64,000 bases of DNA from Sphingomonadales bacterium (lineage in GTDB: Bacteria; Pseudomonadota; Alphaproteobacteria; Sphingomonadales; Sphingomonadaceae): positions 186,001-250,000 of the forward strand of contig JAGWMZ010000003.1 of NCBI GenBank assembly GCA_028871475.1, read 5' to 3'. The position numbers and the translations under genes were made by a program. Shown piece by piece: positions 51,595 through 60,942 of this stretch. Position 1 is the stretch's first letter. Each line of letters starts with the position of its first letter. Under the pieces are notes generated by a model. That model worked only from the letters and a program-made list of their open reading frames with translations, searched no databases and was not told the DNA's origin.

Positions 51595-52164
51595 TCAAGC
51601 CGCCTTGCGTGCCTTTTCCAGCTTCTTGAGCGCCATGTTGCGCTTCAGGCGGGAAAGATGGTCAATGAAGAGGATGCCTTCGAGATGGTCAATCTCATGC
51701 TGGATGCAGGTGGCCATCAGGCCTTCCATCGCTTCCTCATGCACTGTGCCATCCACATCCTGCCAGCGCAGGCGGCAGGTGGCCGGGCGCTCGACATCGG
51801 CGAAAATGTCGGGAACCGACAGACAGCCTTCCTGATAGATCGACATATCCTCGGAAGGATCAAGGATTTCCGGGTTGATGAAGACGTGCGGCTCTTTCTT
51901 CAAGGGCCGGTGCGTATGCTCATGTCCGCCATGCTCGTGGCAGACTTCGGGCTCGGCATCCATGTCCTCGGGCTGAAGATCGACCACCACCACGCGCAGG
52001 GGCACGCCCACCTGAATGGCGGCAAGGCCGATGCCCGGCGCGTCATACATCGTCTCGAACATATCAGCGACAAGCGTCTTGAGCTCGTCATCGAACACGG
52101 TGACGGGGGCGGAAATCTGCTTCAGGCGCGCGTCGGGCGCTTCCAGGATCGGTCGAATAGCCAT
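51595..52164 (-). CDS. def: Peptide deformylase with His-rich insertion
   Basis: A 189-residue iron-type peptide deformylase that removes the formyl group from new proteins. It has the three motifs GIGLAAIQV (from residue 44), EGCLSVP (112-118, with metal Cys114) and QHEIDH (155-160, with both metal His). Between motifs one and two, at about residues 66-92, lies an acidic then His-rich insertion (CHEHGGHEHTHRP) that I do not expect in typical family members. I chose ATG 52164; the open frame upstream lacks similarity. Confidence 0.95.
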   Translation of the reverse strand: MAIRPILEAPDARLKQISAPVTVFDDELKTLVADMFETMYDAPGIGLAAIQVGVPLRVVVVDLQPEDMDAEPEVCHEHGGHEHTHRPLKKEPHVFINPEILDPSEDMSIYQEGCLSVPDIFADVERPATCRLRWQDVDGTVHEEAMEGLMATCIQHEIDHLEGILFIDHLSRLKRNMALKKLEKARKAA

Positions 52165-52262
52165 GGGTCGCAGATAATCCTCCCTGCCCCCGCGCGCAAG
52201 GTGGCCTTTGGCGATTCCTGAAAGCACCTGTTTCGATCAGATCAAAGGGCGCATTGCCCCCG

Positions 52263-52856
52263 TTAAACCATCGGGCGACGCGCCCGCAGGGCCTGCGCCA
52301 GCGTGCCCTCATCGAGATAGTCCAACTCACCACCCACCGGCAGGCCATGGGCAAGCTGGGTCACGCGCACGGGCAGGCCCTCCAGCCGCTCGGCAATGTA
52401 ATGGGCCGTGGTCTGCCCTTCCAGCGTGGCGTTCATGGCCAGCACCACCTCATCAACCCCCGCCTCCACACGGGCGAGCAAGGGCGCGATCGCCAGATCT
52501 TCCGGCGCCACACCGTCCAAAGCCGACAAACGGCCGCCCAGCACGTGATAGCGCCCGGTGAACAAGCGCGCCCGGTCCAGCGCCCACAGGTCGGCCACCT
52601 CCTCCACCACGCAGATCTGGCGTGCATCACGGCGCGGGTCGGCACAGATCGAGCAGGGATCGCTCGTATCGACATTGCCGCAGACCGAACATTCGCTCAG
52701 CCGCTCGCCCAATGCCGAAAGCGCCTCGATCAACGCCGGCAAGGCCGTCTCGCGCCGCTTGATCAGCCACAGCACAGCCCTGCGCGCGCTGCGCGGCCCC
52801 AACCCGGGCAGGCGGGAAAGCGCGCCGGCCAATGTCTCGATCTCTTGCGATGCCAT
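52263..52856 (-). CDS. recR: Recombination protein RecR
   Basis: A 197-residue RecR of the RecFOR pathway, which loads RecA at gaps. A helix-hairpin-helix lies at the start ([14 protein letters not shown]), then a zinc finger ([16 protein letters not shown]), then the TOPRIM domain ([14 protein letters not shown]) and the C-terminal Walker-like region. I chose ATG 52856, whose product starts [14 protein letters not shown]. The gene diverges from fmt, separated by 50 bases. Confidence 0.96.
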   Translation of the reverse strand: MASQEIETLAGALSRLPGLGPRSARRAVLWLIKRRETALPALIEALSALGERLSECSVCGNVDTSDPCSICADPRRDARQICVVEEVADLWALDRARLFTGRYHVLGGRLSALDGVAPEDLAIAPLLARVEAGVDEVVLAMNATLEGQTTAHYIAERLEGLPVRVTQLAHGLPVGGELDYLDEGTLAQALRARRPMV

Positions 52857-52906
52857 GCCGCCCCAGATAGGGCAGCGCGCAGAAAACCGAAAGGCCGAGC
52901 AGACCA

Positions 52907-53812
52907 ATGCGCATCATCTTCATGGGGACACCCGAATTTGCCGTGCCCGCGCTTGAAGCGCTGGCCGCGCGCCATGAGGTGGTGGCGGTCTATTCGCAGC
53001 CCCCCCGCCCGGGCGGGCGGCGCGGGCGGGAATTGACGCCGGGGCCGGTGCATAAGCGCGCGCTGGAACTGGGGATCCAGGTACGCCACCCGCTGTCCCT
53101 CAAAGGAGCGGAGGAGCAGGAAGCCTTTGCCGCGCTGGGTGCCGATGTCGCAGTTGTGGCCGCCTATGGCCTCATCCTGCCGCGTGCGGTTCTGGCGGCG
53201 CCGGTGCATGGTTGCCTCAACCAGCATGGCTCCATCCTGCCGCGCTGGCGCGGGGCGGCGCCCATCCAGCGTGCCATTCTGGCGGGCGATGCGGAAACCG
53301 GCGTTGACATCATGCAAATGGAGGCCGGACTGGATACCGGACCGGTGCGAGCGAGTGTGCGCACCTGCGTGCCCGGCAAGACAACCGGCGATCTCACCAG
53401 CGAACTGGCCCAGCTTGGCGCGCAGCTTGTCCTGCGCGTGCTGGCAGACCTCGATGCCTTCCCCCCTGTCGCGCAGGCACAGGAGGGCGTGACCTATGCC
53501 CATAAGATCGACAAGGCCGAGGCACGCCTCGACTTTACCGCATCAGCCGAGCACGTGCTGCGCCAGATCCTTGCCTTCAACCCCGCGCCGGGGGCCTTTT
53601 TCGAGGCTGAGGGCGAGCGTTACAAGGTGCTCCGCGCCGAGCTTGCGGAAGGCGCTGGTCCACCCTCCACAACGCTCGACGATGCGCTGACCATCGCCTG
53701 CGGCACGGGAGCCATCCGCCCCACGCTTATCCAGCGCGCAGGCAAACCGGCGATGACGACGGCCGACCTGCTGCGCGGGCGCCCCTTCCCCGCCGGTACG
53801 CTGCTGGCATGA
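52907..53812 (+). CDS. fmt: Methionyl-tRNA formyltransferase
   Basis: A 301-residue enzyme that formylates initiator Met-tRNA with 10-formyl-THF. It starts [19 protein letters not shown] and has the catalytic [14 protein letters not shown] motif with the essential Asn/His region. A C-terminal OB-like domain completes it. Its stop overlaps the truA start (ATGA). The functional partner def, which removes the formyl group, is 700 bases away on the other strand. Confidence 0.96.
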   Translation: MRIIFMGTPEFAVPALEALAARHEVVAVYSQPPRPGGRRGRELTPGPVHKRALELGIQVRHPLSLKGAEEQEAFAALGADVAVVAAYGLILPRAVLAAPVHGCLNQHGSILPRWRGAAPIQRAILAGDAETGVDIMQMEAGLDTGPVRASVRTCVPGKTTGDLTSELAQLGAQLVLRVLADLDAFPPVAQAQEGVTYAHKIDKAEARLDFTASAEHVLRQILAFNPAPGAFFEAEGERYKVLRAELAEGAGPPSTTLDDALTIACGTGAIRPTLIQRAGKPAMTTADLLRGRPFPAGTLLA

Positions 53813-54558
53813 CCCGCTTCGCGCTCACACTGGAATTTGACGGCACGCCCTTCATGGGTCTGCAAAGGCAGGCGCATGGCCCCAGCGTGCAACAGGCCGT
53901 GGAAGAGGCCATCACCCGCATCACCGGCGAAAACGTAGTGATGTTTGCCGCCGGGCGCACCGACGCAGGGGTCCACGCCCTCCACATGCGCGCCCATGTT
54001 GATGTGGAGAAAGACATCGCGCCCTTCCGCCTGATGGAAGCAATGAACTACCATCTTCGGCCCGACCCTATCGCCGTCACCCACGCCTGCGTGGTGGCCG
54101 ATGACTGGCACGCGCGCTTCTCCTGCCTTGGCCGCAGCTACATCTACCGCATCGCCAACCGCCGCGCACCTTTGACGCTGGAGGCCAACCGCGCATGGCA
54201 GGTACACCAGCCTCTCGACGCCGAGGCGATGCACCGCGCGGCGCAGGCGCTGATCGGCCTGCATGATTTCACCACCTTCCGCTCGGTCCATTGTCAGGCC
54301 GCCAGTCCGGTCAAAACGCTCGACAGCCTGAATGTGCGACGGGAGGGGGAATGGGTGATCATCGACACCGCCGCGCGCTCCTACCTCCACCATCAGGTGC
54401 GCTCGATGGTCGGCTGTCTTGCGCTGGTGGGCATGGGCCGCTGGCGGGTGGAGCAGATGGCTGAGGCACTGGCGGCGCGTGATCGCGGGGCGCTGGGGCT
54501 GAATGCGCCTTCGTCGGGGCTCTATTTTGATCGAGCGGTTTATCCGGAAGAAGAGTGA
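53809..54558 (+). CDS. truA: tRNA pseudouridine(38-40) synthase
   Basis: A 249-residue TruA, which makes pseudouridine in the tRNA anticodon stem. The catalytic Asp is in the GRTDAGVHA motif near residue 51. The C-terminal repeat of the fold contains [12 protein letters not shown]. It is translationally coupled to fmt. Composite repeat copy C begins two bases after its stop codon. Confidence 0.97.
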   Translation: MTRFALTLEFDGTPFMGLQRQAHGPSVQQAVEEAITRITGENVVMFAAGRTDAGVHALHMRAHVDVEKDIAPFRLMEAMNYHLRPDPIAVTHACVVADDWHARFSCLGRSYIYRIANRRAPLTLEANRAWQVHQPLDAEAMHRAAQALIGLHDFTTFRSVHCQAASPVKTLDSLNVRREGEWVIIDTAARSYLHHQVRSMVGCLALVGMGRWRVEQMAEALAARDRGALGLNAPSSGLYFDRAVYPEEE

Positions 54559-54560
54559 AG

Positions 54561-54769
54561 GTGCGAGGGCCATCGCCCTCGCGCTCCCTTTTGTTTGGAG
54601 AGGAAGCGGCAGGCCACAAACCAGCGCCAGCATCGCCGCGCCGCAGGCTTTTATTCTGATAGGCTGGCGCTTGCAGAAATTGCCTGCGGCGCGGCAAGCT
54701 GGGCGCAAGGCAGAACTCTTAGCGCGACGCCGACAACGAACGGGAGCGCGAGGGCGATGGCCCTCGCAC
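54561..54769. repeat. Intergenic composite repeat, copy C (best-preserved)
   Basis: This fills the gap between truA (+) and cobS (-). Positions 54561-54588 and 54742-54769 are perfect 28-base inverted repeats of each other. Each contains the hairpin GCGAGGGC/GCCCTCGC with a four-base loop and GCTCCC beside it. Inside, GCCGCGCCGCAGGC (54635-54648) and its exact complement (54682-54695) form a second 14-bp inverted repeat. It is the clearest copy of the family. Confidence 0.92.
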
Positions 54770-54783
54770 TTTCCCTTTTACCT

Positions 54784-55776
54784 TCAAGCCTTGCTGACCA
54801 CGCTTTCAGGCAAGTCCGTCCCAAACACGCGCTGATAATACTCAGCCACCAGCACCCGCTCGGTCTCGTCGCATTTGTTCAGGAACGAGAGGCGGAAGGC
54901 AAAGCCCGGGTCCTTGAAGATTGCCGTATTCTGCGCCCAGGTGATGACGGTGCGCGGGCTCATCACGGTCGAAATATCGCCATTGATGAAGCCGCGGCGG
55001 GTGAGATCGGCCACCTTCACCATATCCGATACCAGCTTGGGCGAGATGTCGGTGATCTTCTTGAGGACGATCTCGCTCTCGATCTGCGCGGGCAGATAGT
55101 TCAGGCCCACAACGATGTTCCAGCGGTCCATCTGGCCCTGGTTGATCGCCTGGGTGCCGTGGTAAAGGCCGCTGGTGTCGCCAAGGCCCACCGTGTTGGC
55201 GGTGGCGAAGAGGCGGAACCACTTGGAGGGGCGGATCACGCGGTTCTGGTCGAGCAGGGTCAGCTTGCCCTCAGTTTCCAGCACGCGCTGGATGACGAAC
55301 ATCACGTCAGGGCGGCCCGCGTCATATTCGTCGAACACCAGCGCCGTGGGGGTCTGCAATGCCCATGGCAGCAGGCCTTCGCGGAATTCGGTGACCTGCT
55401 GGCCGTCCTTCAGCACGATGGCATCGCGACCGATGAGGTCGATACGGCTGATATGGGCGTCCAGATTGATGCGGATGCAGGGCCAGTTCAGCCTTGCTGC
55501 CACCTGCTCGATATGGCTCGACTTGCCGGTGCCGTGGTAGCCCTGCACCATCACTCGACGGTTATGGGCAAAACCGGCAAGAATGGCCAGCGTGGTGTCC
55601 GGGTCGAATACGTAGCTATCATCGCGGTCGGGCACGCGTTCATCCGCCACCGAGAAGGCGGGCACCTTCATGTCGATGTCGATGCCAAAGGTTTCCCGCA
55701 CATCGAGCATGATGTCGGGTTTGGCAAGCACGGTGGTTGCGGCGCTGTCGGGCTGGATGGTCTGAATCTGGGTCAT
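54784..55776 (-). CDS. cobS: Cobaltochelatase subunit CobS
   Basis: A 330-residue AAA+ ATPase, the CobS partner of CobT. Walker A is GYHGTGKSS, Walker B is LVFDEYD, and the sensor segment is [10 protein letters not shown]. The first 30 residues carry the typical CobS start. No chelatase subunit CobN is nearby. The gene is followed by VOC, GST, J-domain and BolA genes; in many alphaproteobacteria cobS sits close to the J-domain and bolA genes, which supports the family assignment. Confidence 0.95.
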   Translation of the reverse strand: MTQIQTIQPDSAATTVLAKPDIMLDVRETFGIDIDMKVPAFSVADERVPDRDDSYVFDPDTTLAILAGFAHNRRVMVQGYHGTGKSSHIEQVAARLNWPCIRINLDAHISRIDLIGRDAIVLKDGQQVTEFREGLLPWALQTPTALVFDEYDAGRPDVMFVIQRVLETEGKLTLLDQNRVIRPSKWFRLFATANTVGLGDTSGLYHGTQAINQGQMDRWNIVVGLNYLPAQIESEIVLKKITDISPKLVSDMVKVADLTRRGFINGDISTVMSPRTVITWAQNTAIFKDPGFAFRLSFLNKCDETERVLVAEYYQRVFGTDLPESVVSKA

Positions 55777-55920
55777 CGTGCGTTCCGGTTAACGGCCTAG
55801 CCCCGCGCCTGCAACATGTTTGATGCGCATTGGGCGCTGTCTTTGGTCTGTTGCCATTCGCGGGCATGGTGTCACCATCCCCATCCGTCGACTCGCGGCA
55901 AGCGGGAGAGGAGAACGTCC

Positions 55921-56745
55921 ATGAGCACCATGCACGGCAACTGGATCTGGTATGAACTGATGGCCGACGACGCCCATGTCGCCAAAAGCTTCTATGAGGC
56001 CGTGGTGGGCTGGACCATCACGCTCGACGCGGTGCCCACCGCCGATCCTGACACTTCCTATGCGCTGATCGCCAACGCCGATGGCGGGATGACGGGCGGC
56101 ATGCTGTCGATCACCGCCGACATGAAGACGCAGGGCGCCCGCACGGCATGGATGGGCTATATCGGCGTCGATGATTGCGCCGCCGCGCTGGACGCTGTGG
56201 TGGCGCGCGGCGGCAAGGTGTGGATGCCGCTGACCACGCTGGACGTTGGCACCATGGCCATGGTGAGCGACCCGACCGGCGCGCCCTTCTACATCATGAC
56301 CCCAACCCCGCCGCCCGGCGCCGGCCCCAGCACAGCCTATGACCGGCACCTGAAGGGCCGCTGCGGCTGGAACGAGCTTTATGCCGGCGATGCTGCGCAG
56401 GCGATAGGCTTTTACACCGAGATGTTCGGCTGGTCGCTGCCCGGCTCGATGGATATGGGCAGTTTCGGCACCTACCAGTTCATTGGCCGCCCCGGCGTGG
56501 AGGGCGAGGATGCCACGATGGGCGCCATCATGCCCAAACCGCCCCATGTGCCCATGCCGCACTGGAACTTCTATTTCCGCGTCGATGACATCCCCGCTGC
56601 CAAGGCCGCCATTGAGGCCAACGGCGGCAGCGTGCTGAACGGCCCGATGGAAGTGCCGGGCGGCGAATGGATCTTGCAGGGGCAGGACCCGCAGGGCGCC
56701 TTTTTCAGCCTTGTCGGCATGAACCCCGCGACAATGGGACACTGA
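55921..56745 (+). CDS. Two-domain VOC-family protein
   Basis: A 274-residue protein made of two vicinal oxygen chelate (glyoxalase/bleomycin-resistance-like) domains. Each has the WYELMADD/WNELYAGD beginning (residues about 8 and 144) and a PTGAPFYIM or PQGAFFSLV end. No clear metal site can be assigned from sequence alone. The function is unknown; relatives include hydroxylases and resistance proteins. I chose ATG 55921 behind GGAGAGGAGAAC. The GST gene starts five bases later, so these are cotranscribed. Confidence 0.88.
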   Translation: MSTMHGNWIWYELMADDAHVAKSFYEAVVGWTITLDAVPTADPDTSYALIANADGGMTGGMLSITADMKTQGARTAWMGYIGVDDCAAALDAVVARGGKVWMPLTTLDVGTMAMVSDPTGAPFYIMTPTPPPGAGPSTAYDRHLKGRCGWNELYAGDAAQAIGFYTEMFGWSLPGSMDMGSFGTYQFIGRPGVEGEDATMGAIMPKPPHVPMPHWNFYFRVDDIPAAKAAIEANGGSVLNGPMEVPGGEWILQGQDPQGAFFSLVGMNPATMGH

Positions 56746-56749
56746 AGCC

Positions 56750-57391
56750 ATGGCCGACTACACCTTGTTCACCAACCCCATGTCGCGCGGGCAGATCGCG
56801 CGCTGGGCCCTGCATGAGGCGGGCGCGGATTACGATCAGGTGATCGTGAGCTACACCGAGCCCAAGCCCGAGGCGCTGCTCAAGGCCAACCCCATGGGCA
56901 AGATCCCCACGCTGATCCACCACAGCCCCGATGGCGACCGGACGATCACCGAATGCGCGGCCATCTGCGCCTATCTGGCCGAAACGGAAAGTGCGGCGGG
57001 CCTTGCCCCCACGGTGGCCGAGCGGGCGGATTACTATCGCTGGATGTTCTTTGCCGCAGGGCCGGTGGAACAGGCGATCACCGCGCGCAGCTTTGGTTTT
57101 GAACCCAATGAGCGGCAGCAAAGGTCAGCCGGTTTCGGCACGTATGATCTGATGCTGGAGACATTGACCGGCCATCTGGCGGGGCGCGATTTCGTCTGTG
57201 GAGAGCGGTTTACCATGGCCGATGTCTATGTCGGCTCACATGTGCTCTTCGGCCTTGCCTTCAAGACCTTGCCGGCGCATCCGGCACTGCTGGCCTATGC
57301 CGAAAGGCTGAAAGCACGGCCTGCCTATCGCGCGGCTCTGGCGATCGACATGGCAATGATGCCGCCACGCCCGGAAAAGACGCCTGCGTGA
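56750..57391 (+). CDS. Glutathione S-transferase family protein
   Basis: A 213-residue GST with an N-terminal thioredoxin-like domain (TNPMSRGQIARWALHEAG, MGKIPTLIH, and ECAAICAYLAE where the glutathione gamma-glutamyl group binds). The C-terminal helical domain has the GERFTMADVYVGSH motif. The catalytic residue is probably Ser in MSRGQ, which suggests a beta/theta/nu-like class. The substrate is unknown. It is the second gene in a VOC-GST pair. Confidence 0.9.
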   Translation: MADYTLFTNPMSRGQIARWALHEAGADYDQVIVSYTEPKPEALLKANPMGKIPTLIHHSPDGDRTITECAAICAYLAETESAAGLAPTVAERADYYRWMFFAAGPVEQAITARSFGFEPNERQQRSAGFGTYDLMLETLTGHLAGRDFVCGERFTMADVYVGSHVLFGLAFKTLPAHPALLAYAERLKARPAYRAALAIDMAMMPPRPEKTPA

Positions 57392-57548
57392 GGGGGCGTT
57401 TTCGTAGCGGACGAAAATGAAGACGCACTTGCCCGTGCGCCACGAGAAGGCGGAAGGCAATGGCTGCTTTTCGGAGGTGAAAATTGTTAGCTGACATTCC
57501 GCATGCGACAGCATTGCGGACATCCAGCAAGCCATGTAACCAAATGCC

Positions 57549-57752
57549 ATGTTAGAATTTTACCCGGCGCCGCCAACGGTTGGGCAGCGAATTTTCGCTG
57601 GGTTCATGCTTATTTTTTTGCTTTCTGGTGCGGTGAACTACTATGCCCAACTTCACTGGTTTCGAGGGCACGACAATCAGGTTTATGCTGCGGCAATGTT
57701 CACCAACTTGATATGGTTTGGACGGTTCGCACCCTCCGTCAGGAAAAAGTAG
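57549..57752 (+). CDS. Possible small membrane protein in a low-GC patch
   Basis: An open frame of 67 codons with one clear membrane helix (FAGFMLIFLLSGAVNYYAQ) and a charged end (APSVRKK). The sequence is visibly richer in A and T than all surrounding genes, especially 57595-57720, which suggests foreign or relaxed origin. No good ribosome binding site precedes the ATG. It could be a real small gene or a decayed remnant. Confidence 0.4.
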   Translation: MLEFYPAPPTVGQRIFAGFMLIFLLSGAVNYYAQLHWFRGHDNQVYAAAMFTNLIWFGRFAPSVRKK

Positions 57753-57895
57753 ACGCCCGCTCCCCCCGTCTCAGCCGCCACATCCGCCCCGCGCAGCGGC
57801 CCTCAATAGCTGCCACATCGCCCCCGAACGCAACGCTCGCGCTCTTGACGCAGCGCCGCCAATAAGGGGATTGCAAAAGGCGATGGCCCTTTGCC
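57753..57895. repeat. Intergenic composite repeat, copy E (diverged)
   Basis: A degenerate copy lies between the low-GC open frame (+) and the J-domain gene (-). The right end keeps GCAAAAGGC/GCCCTTTGC (57873-57894, loop GATG, one mismatch), preceded by GGGGATT in the position where other copies have GGGAGC. The left end shows only CCGCTCCC. It was assigned by hairpin shape, loop sequence and position more than by identity. Confidence 0.5.
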
Positions 57896-57918
57896 CGCCG
57901 GAGGCCCCTTCCCCTCGT

Positions 57919-58521
57919 TCAGGAAAAGGCCGCAGCCTTGCGCAAGGCCTGATAGGCCTCGATCACCTGCATCAGCTTGGTCTCGAACGAACGATCCCCG
58001 CCATTGCGATCCGGATGATAGCGCCGCACCAGTTCGGAATAACGCTCACGAAGCTGACGGCGGTCGGCATCGAGCGGCAGGTCCAGCACGGTCAGCGCCC
58101 GGCGTTCCTCGGGCGTGACGATGCGACCATCGGCGCGTTGAGGCGGGTTGGCTGCCTCGCGCCGGGCCTTGGCAAAGCCGCGCGCGCGGGCGCTGATCGC
58201 TTCGAGCGGGTCGGCATAATCGGCCCAGCGCGGGGCATCGTCCACCCCGGCGGTGGGGCGAAAGGCGCGCGCCTCGCTGGCCCAGCCGTGGATCGGCGAT
58301 TGCGCCTCCCAGATTTCCTCGGGGCTCATGCCGGCGAAATAGTCATAACCCGCGTTGAAGGCGCGGATATGGTCGAGGCAGAACCAGCGATAATCGCCCG
58401 GCCCGTCAAAACCGGGCGCGCGGGCGCCGGGCGCGCGAAATTCGCCCTCATTGGGGCAGTCGGGCCAGTCGCAGGGGCGTCCCCTACCCTGTACCCGCCC
58501 GTGGAAACGATCATGCTTCAT
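57919..58521 (-). CDS. J-domain (DnaJ-like) protein
   Basis: A 200-residue protein with a C-terminal J-domain: the HPD motif in RYHPDRNGGDR stimulates Hsp70 ATPase. The N-terminal part has a CDWPDC...FCLDH pattern that may bind zinc, and no glycine-rich linker, so this is a type III J-protein. In alphaproteobacteria such a gene commonly stands divergently beside bolA, as here (53-base gap), and near cobS. Confidence 0.9.
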   Translation of the reverse strand: MKHDRFHGRVQGRGRPCDWPDCPNEGEFRAPGARAPGFDGPGDYRWFCLDHIRAFNAGYDYFAGMSPEEIWEAQSPIHGWASEARAFRPTAGVDDAPRWADYADPLEAISARARGFAKARREAANPPQRADGRIVTPEERRALTVLDLPLDADRRQLRERYSELVRRYHPDRNGGDRSFETKLMQVIEAYQALRKAAAFS

Positions 58522-58574
58522 CCGTTCCCCCTTGGCGCGCGGCGCGCTAGAAGAAAAGGGAGAAGGAGCATTCC

Positions 58575-58865
58575 ATGAGCCAAAATGCCGCCACGCCGGG
58601 CCCGATCGCCCGTGAAATCCACGATCTGCTGACTGCGGCGCTGAGCCCGACCCATCTGGAAGTGATCAATGATTCGGCCCATCACGCTGGACATATGGGC
58701 GATGACGGCACGGGCGAATCGCATTTCACGGTCAGGATCGAAAGCGCCGACTTTGCGGGTGTGTCGCGCGTGATGCGCCAGCGCATGGTCAATCAGGCGC
58801 TGGGCGACCTGCCGGGACAGCGTGTCCATGCTCTGGCCATCCGCGCGACGGCGCCGGGGGAATGA
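58575..58865 (+). CDS. BolA-family protein
   Basis: A 96-residue BolA fold with the HHAGH segment and the conserved SHFTVRI strand, and a helix ending ALAIRATAPGE. BolA proteins bind monothiol glutaredoxins and act in iron-sulfur and stress metabolism. The fold matches, but which BolA subtype it is cannot be told. Its stop overlaps the Nudix start (ATGA). It diverges from the J-domain gene. Confidence 0.9.
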   Translation: MSQNAATPGPIAREIHDLLTAALSPTHLEVINDSAHHAGHMGDDGTGESHFTVRIESADFAGVSRVMRQRMVNQALGDLPGQRVHALAIRATAPGE

Positions 58866-59311
58866 ACCAGCGCCGCATCCGCCGGGCCGCGCGCATCCTG
58901 CTGGTCGATGCGCTGGGCCGGGTGCTCCTGTTCCGCTTCACCCCGAATGATCGCCTGCCGCTGTGGGCGACACCGGGCGGCGAGTGTGATGCCGGTGAGG
59001 ATTTCGCCATAGCCGCCCGCCGCGAATTGCTGGAAGAAACGGGCATCGATGCTGATCCGGGCCCGCAGGTGGCCCGGCGCAGCATCGACTTTGTAACCTT
59101 CGAGGGCGAGGCGGTCACCGGCGAGGAGCGCTATTTCATCGTACGCACGCAAGACCCGCAGATCCGCCCCCATGCGCTCACCGCCAGCGAGCAGGTCGTG
59201 ATGCAGAGCCACCGCTGGTTCACCCGGCAAGACATCGCCGCGTGGCAGGAAACCATCTACCCCATCGACCTGGTCGACCTTTTGGTCGAGGTCGGGCTGG
59301 AAACGGTATGA
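58862..59311 (+). CDS. Nudix hydrolase
   Basis: A 149-residue Nudix hydrolase with the box GGECDAGEDFAIAARRELLEETGI. The substrate is unknown; the fold and the WFTRQDI segment resemble general NTP or dinucleotide pyrophosphatases. It is translationally coupled both to bolA upstream and to the hydrolase gene downstream (ATGA overlaps at both ends). Confidence 0.9.
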   Translation: MNQRRIRRAARILLVDALGRVLLFRFTPNDRLPLWATPGGECDAGEDFAIAARRELLEETGIDADPGPQVARRSIDFVTFEGEAVTGEERYFIVRTQDPQIRPHALTASEQVVMQSHRWFTRQDIAAWQETIYPIDLVDLLVEVGLETV

Positions 59312-60189
59312 TCGAGCTGCCCGCCCCACGCCCCGTCGCCCTGCCCGGCGGCATCACGCTGGATGTCTGCGAGGCTGGTGCCTCGGATGGCCCGCCTGTC
59401 ATCTTCCTCCACGGCTTTCCGGAAAGCTGGCGGACGTGGCGCCATCAGATCGCCCATCTTGCCCCGCATTATCGCTGCATTGCGCCGGATCAGCGCGGCT
59501 ATGGGGCCTCCTCGCGCCCCGAGGCGGTGACAGCCTATCGGCCAGAGGCCCTGGTGGGCGATGTGCTGGCGCTGGCCGATGCGCTCAACATCGACAATTT
59601 CGCGCTGGCCGGGCATGATTGGGGCGGCGTTGTGGCATGGATGGTGGCCCATCACGCGCCCGATCGAATCTCGCGCATGCTGATCGCCAATGCCCCTCAC
59701 CCCGTCATCTATCAGCGCTTGCTGTTTTCCAACGCGCAGCAACGTCAGGCCGCCGCCTATATCACGGCACTCCGCTCGCCCGACATCGACGAGGCGCTGG
59801 CCATGCAAGGGCTGGGCCCCACGCTGCTGCGCCTGTTCGGCAAGGGGACCTTTGCCGCCATGGAGCCGGAGGAACGCGCCCTGCTCTTTTCCCGCTGGCA
59901 GGATGGCACGGCGGCGCGGACCATGGTCAACTGGTATCGCGCCAGCCCGATCGTCGTTCCAGAGCAGGACATGGACGCAGCGGTGAAGCAGCCTTCCCCC
60001 CTGCCCATGCCCGTTCAGGTGATCTGGGGCATGGAGGACAAGGCCCTTTTGCCCGCCTGCCTCAACGGGCTGGAGGAGATCTGTCCCGATCTGCGCATCG
60101 ACCTTCTGCCGGGTATCGGCCATTTCTCGCCATGGGAGGTCGGCGAGGCGGTGAATGCCATTCTCACGCGGTTTCTGGCAGGGGAATAA
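59308..60189 (+). CDS. Alpha/beta hydrolase, epoxide-hydrolase-like
   Basis: A 293-residue alpha/beta hydrolase. It has the HGFPESW oxyanion-hole motif near residue 35 and the nucleophile in GHDWGG (an Asp, as in epoxide and haloalkane hydrolases). The cap domain spans about 130-210. The candidate catalytic His is in GIGHFSPWE. An epoxide or haloacid substrate is possible but not shown. It ends the bolA-Nudix-hydrolase operon. Confidence 0.88.
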   Translation: MIELPAPRPVALPGGITLDVCEAGASDGPPVIFLHGFPESWRTWRHQIAHLAPHYRCIAPDQRGYGASSRPEAVTAYRPEALVGDVLALADALNIDNFALAGHDWGGVVAWMVAHHAPDRISRMLIANAPHPVIYQRLLFSNAQQRQAAAYITALRSPDIDEALAMQGLGPTLLRLFGKGTFAAMEPEERALLFSRWQDGTAARTMVNWYRASPIVVPEQDMDAAVKQPSPLPMPVQVIWGMEDKALLPACLNGLEEICPDLRIDLLPGIGHFSPWEVGEAVNAILTRFLAGE

Positions 60190-60276
60190 ACGCAAGGGAC
60201 GTTCCTGCGCCCCTTTCTGACGTGAAGCCTTACGACAGGTTGCCCTTTTGCCCCCCACAAGCTAGGGCGCTGCCCC

Positions 60277-60942
60277 ATGTCGATGTCTGCCAAACCGCTC
60301 ACCTTCGCCATTCCCAAAGGCCGCATTCTGGAAGAAGCGCTGCCGCTGATGGCGCGCGCCCATGTCGTGCCCGAGGCAGAGTTCCACAATCCCAAGTCGC
60401 GCGCGCTTTCTTTTGCCTGCGAAGGCAGCGACATGCGCCTCATCCGCGTGCGTGCTTTCGATGTGGCGACCTTTGTGGCGCATGGCGCGGCGCAGGTGGG
60501 CATCGTGGGCTCGGATGTGGTGGATGAATTCGCCTATGCCGACCTTTATGCGCCCGTCGATCTCGACATCGGCCACTGCCGCCTCTCGGTGGCCGAGCCT
60601 GTCGAGCGCAATGCGGGGGACGCCACCGCCAGCCATATGCGCGTGGCCAGCAAATATCCCAACCTCACGCGCAAACATTTCGAGAGCCTGGGCATTCAGG
60701 CCGAAGTGGTGAAGCTCAATGGCGCGATGGAACTGGCGCCGGGCCTGGGCCTGGCCAGCCGTATCGTCGATCTGGTCTCGACGGGCCGCACGCTGAAGGA
60801 CAATGGTCTGGTCGAAACCAGCGTGATCATGCAGATTTCCGCGCGCCTCATCGTCAACCGCGCCGCCTTGAAGACCGACCCGCGCGTCGGCGCGCTGATC
60901 GACCGGTTCCGCGCCATGGTCGCGCAGAGGCAAGCCGCATGA
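60277..60942 (+). CDS. hisG: ATP phosphoribosyltransferase, short form
   Basis: A 221-residue catalytic subunit of the first step of histidine synthesis, joining ATP and PRPP. Its length marks the short HisG form, which lacks the regulatory domain and needs HisZ (not in this window). The active region has [15 protein letters not shown] and the GSDVVDEF motif, with PRPP-binding [14 protein letters not shown]. It overlaps hisD by four bases. An alternative ATG lies at 60283. Confidence 0.95.
   Translation: MSMSAKPLTFAIPKGRILEEALPLMARAHVVPEAEFHNPKSRALSFACEGSDMRLIRVRAFDVATFVAHGAAQVGIVGSDVVDEFAYADLYAPVDLDIGHCRLSVAEPVERNAGDATASHMRVASKYPNLTRKHFESLGIQAEVVKLNGAMELAPGLGLASRIVDLVSTGRTLKDNGLVETSVIMQISARLIVNRAALKTDPRVGALIDRFRAMVAQRQAA

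Noticed and set aside
59619..60527. 302-codon plus-strand frame overlapping the alpha/beta hydrolase and hisG
   Set aside because: It is out of frame with the hydrolase, which has its HGFP and GHDWGG motifs, and continues through hisG's start. It is a shadow.
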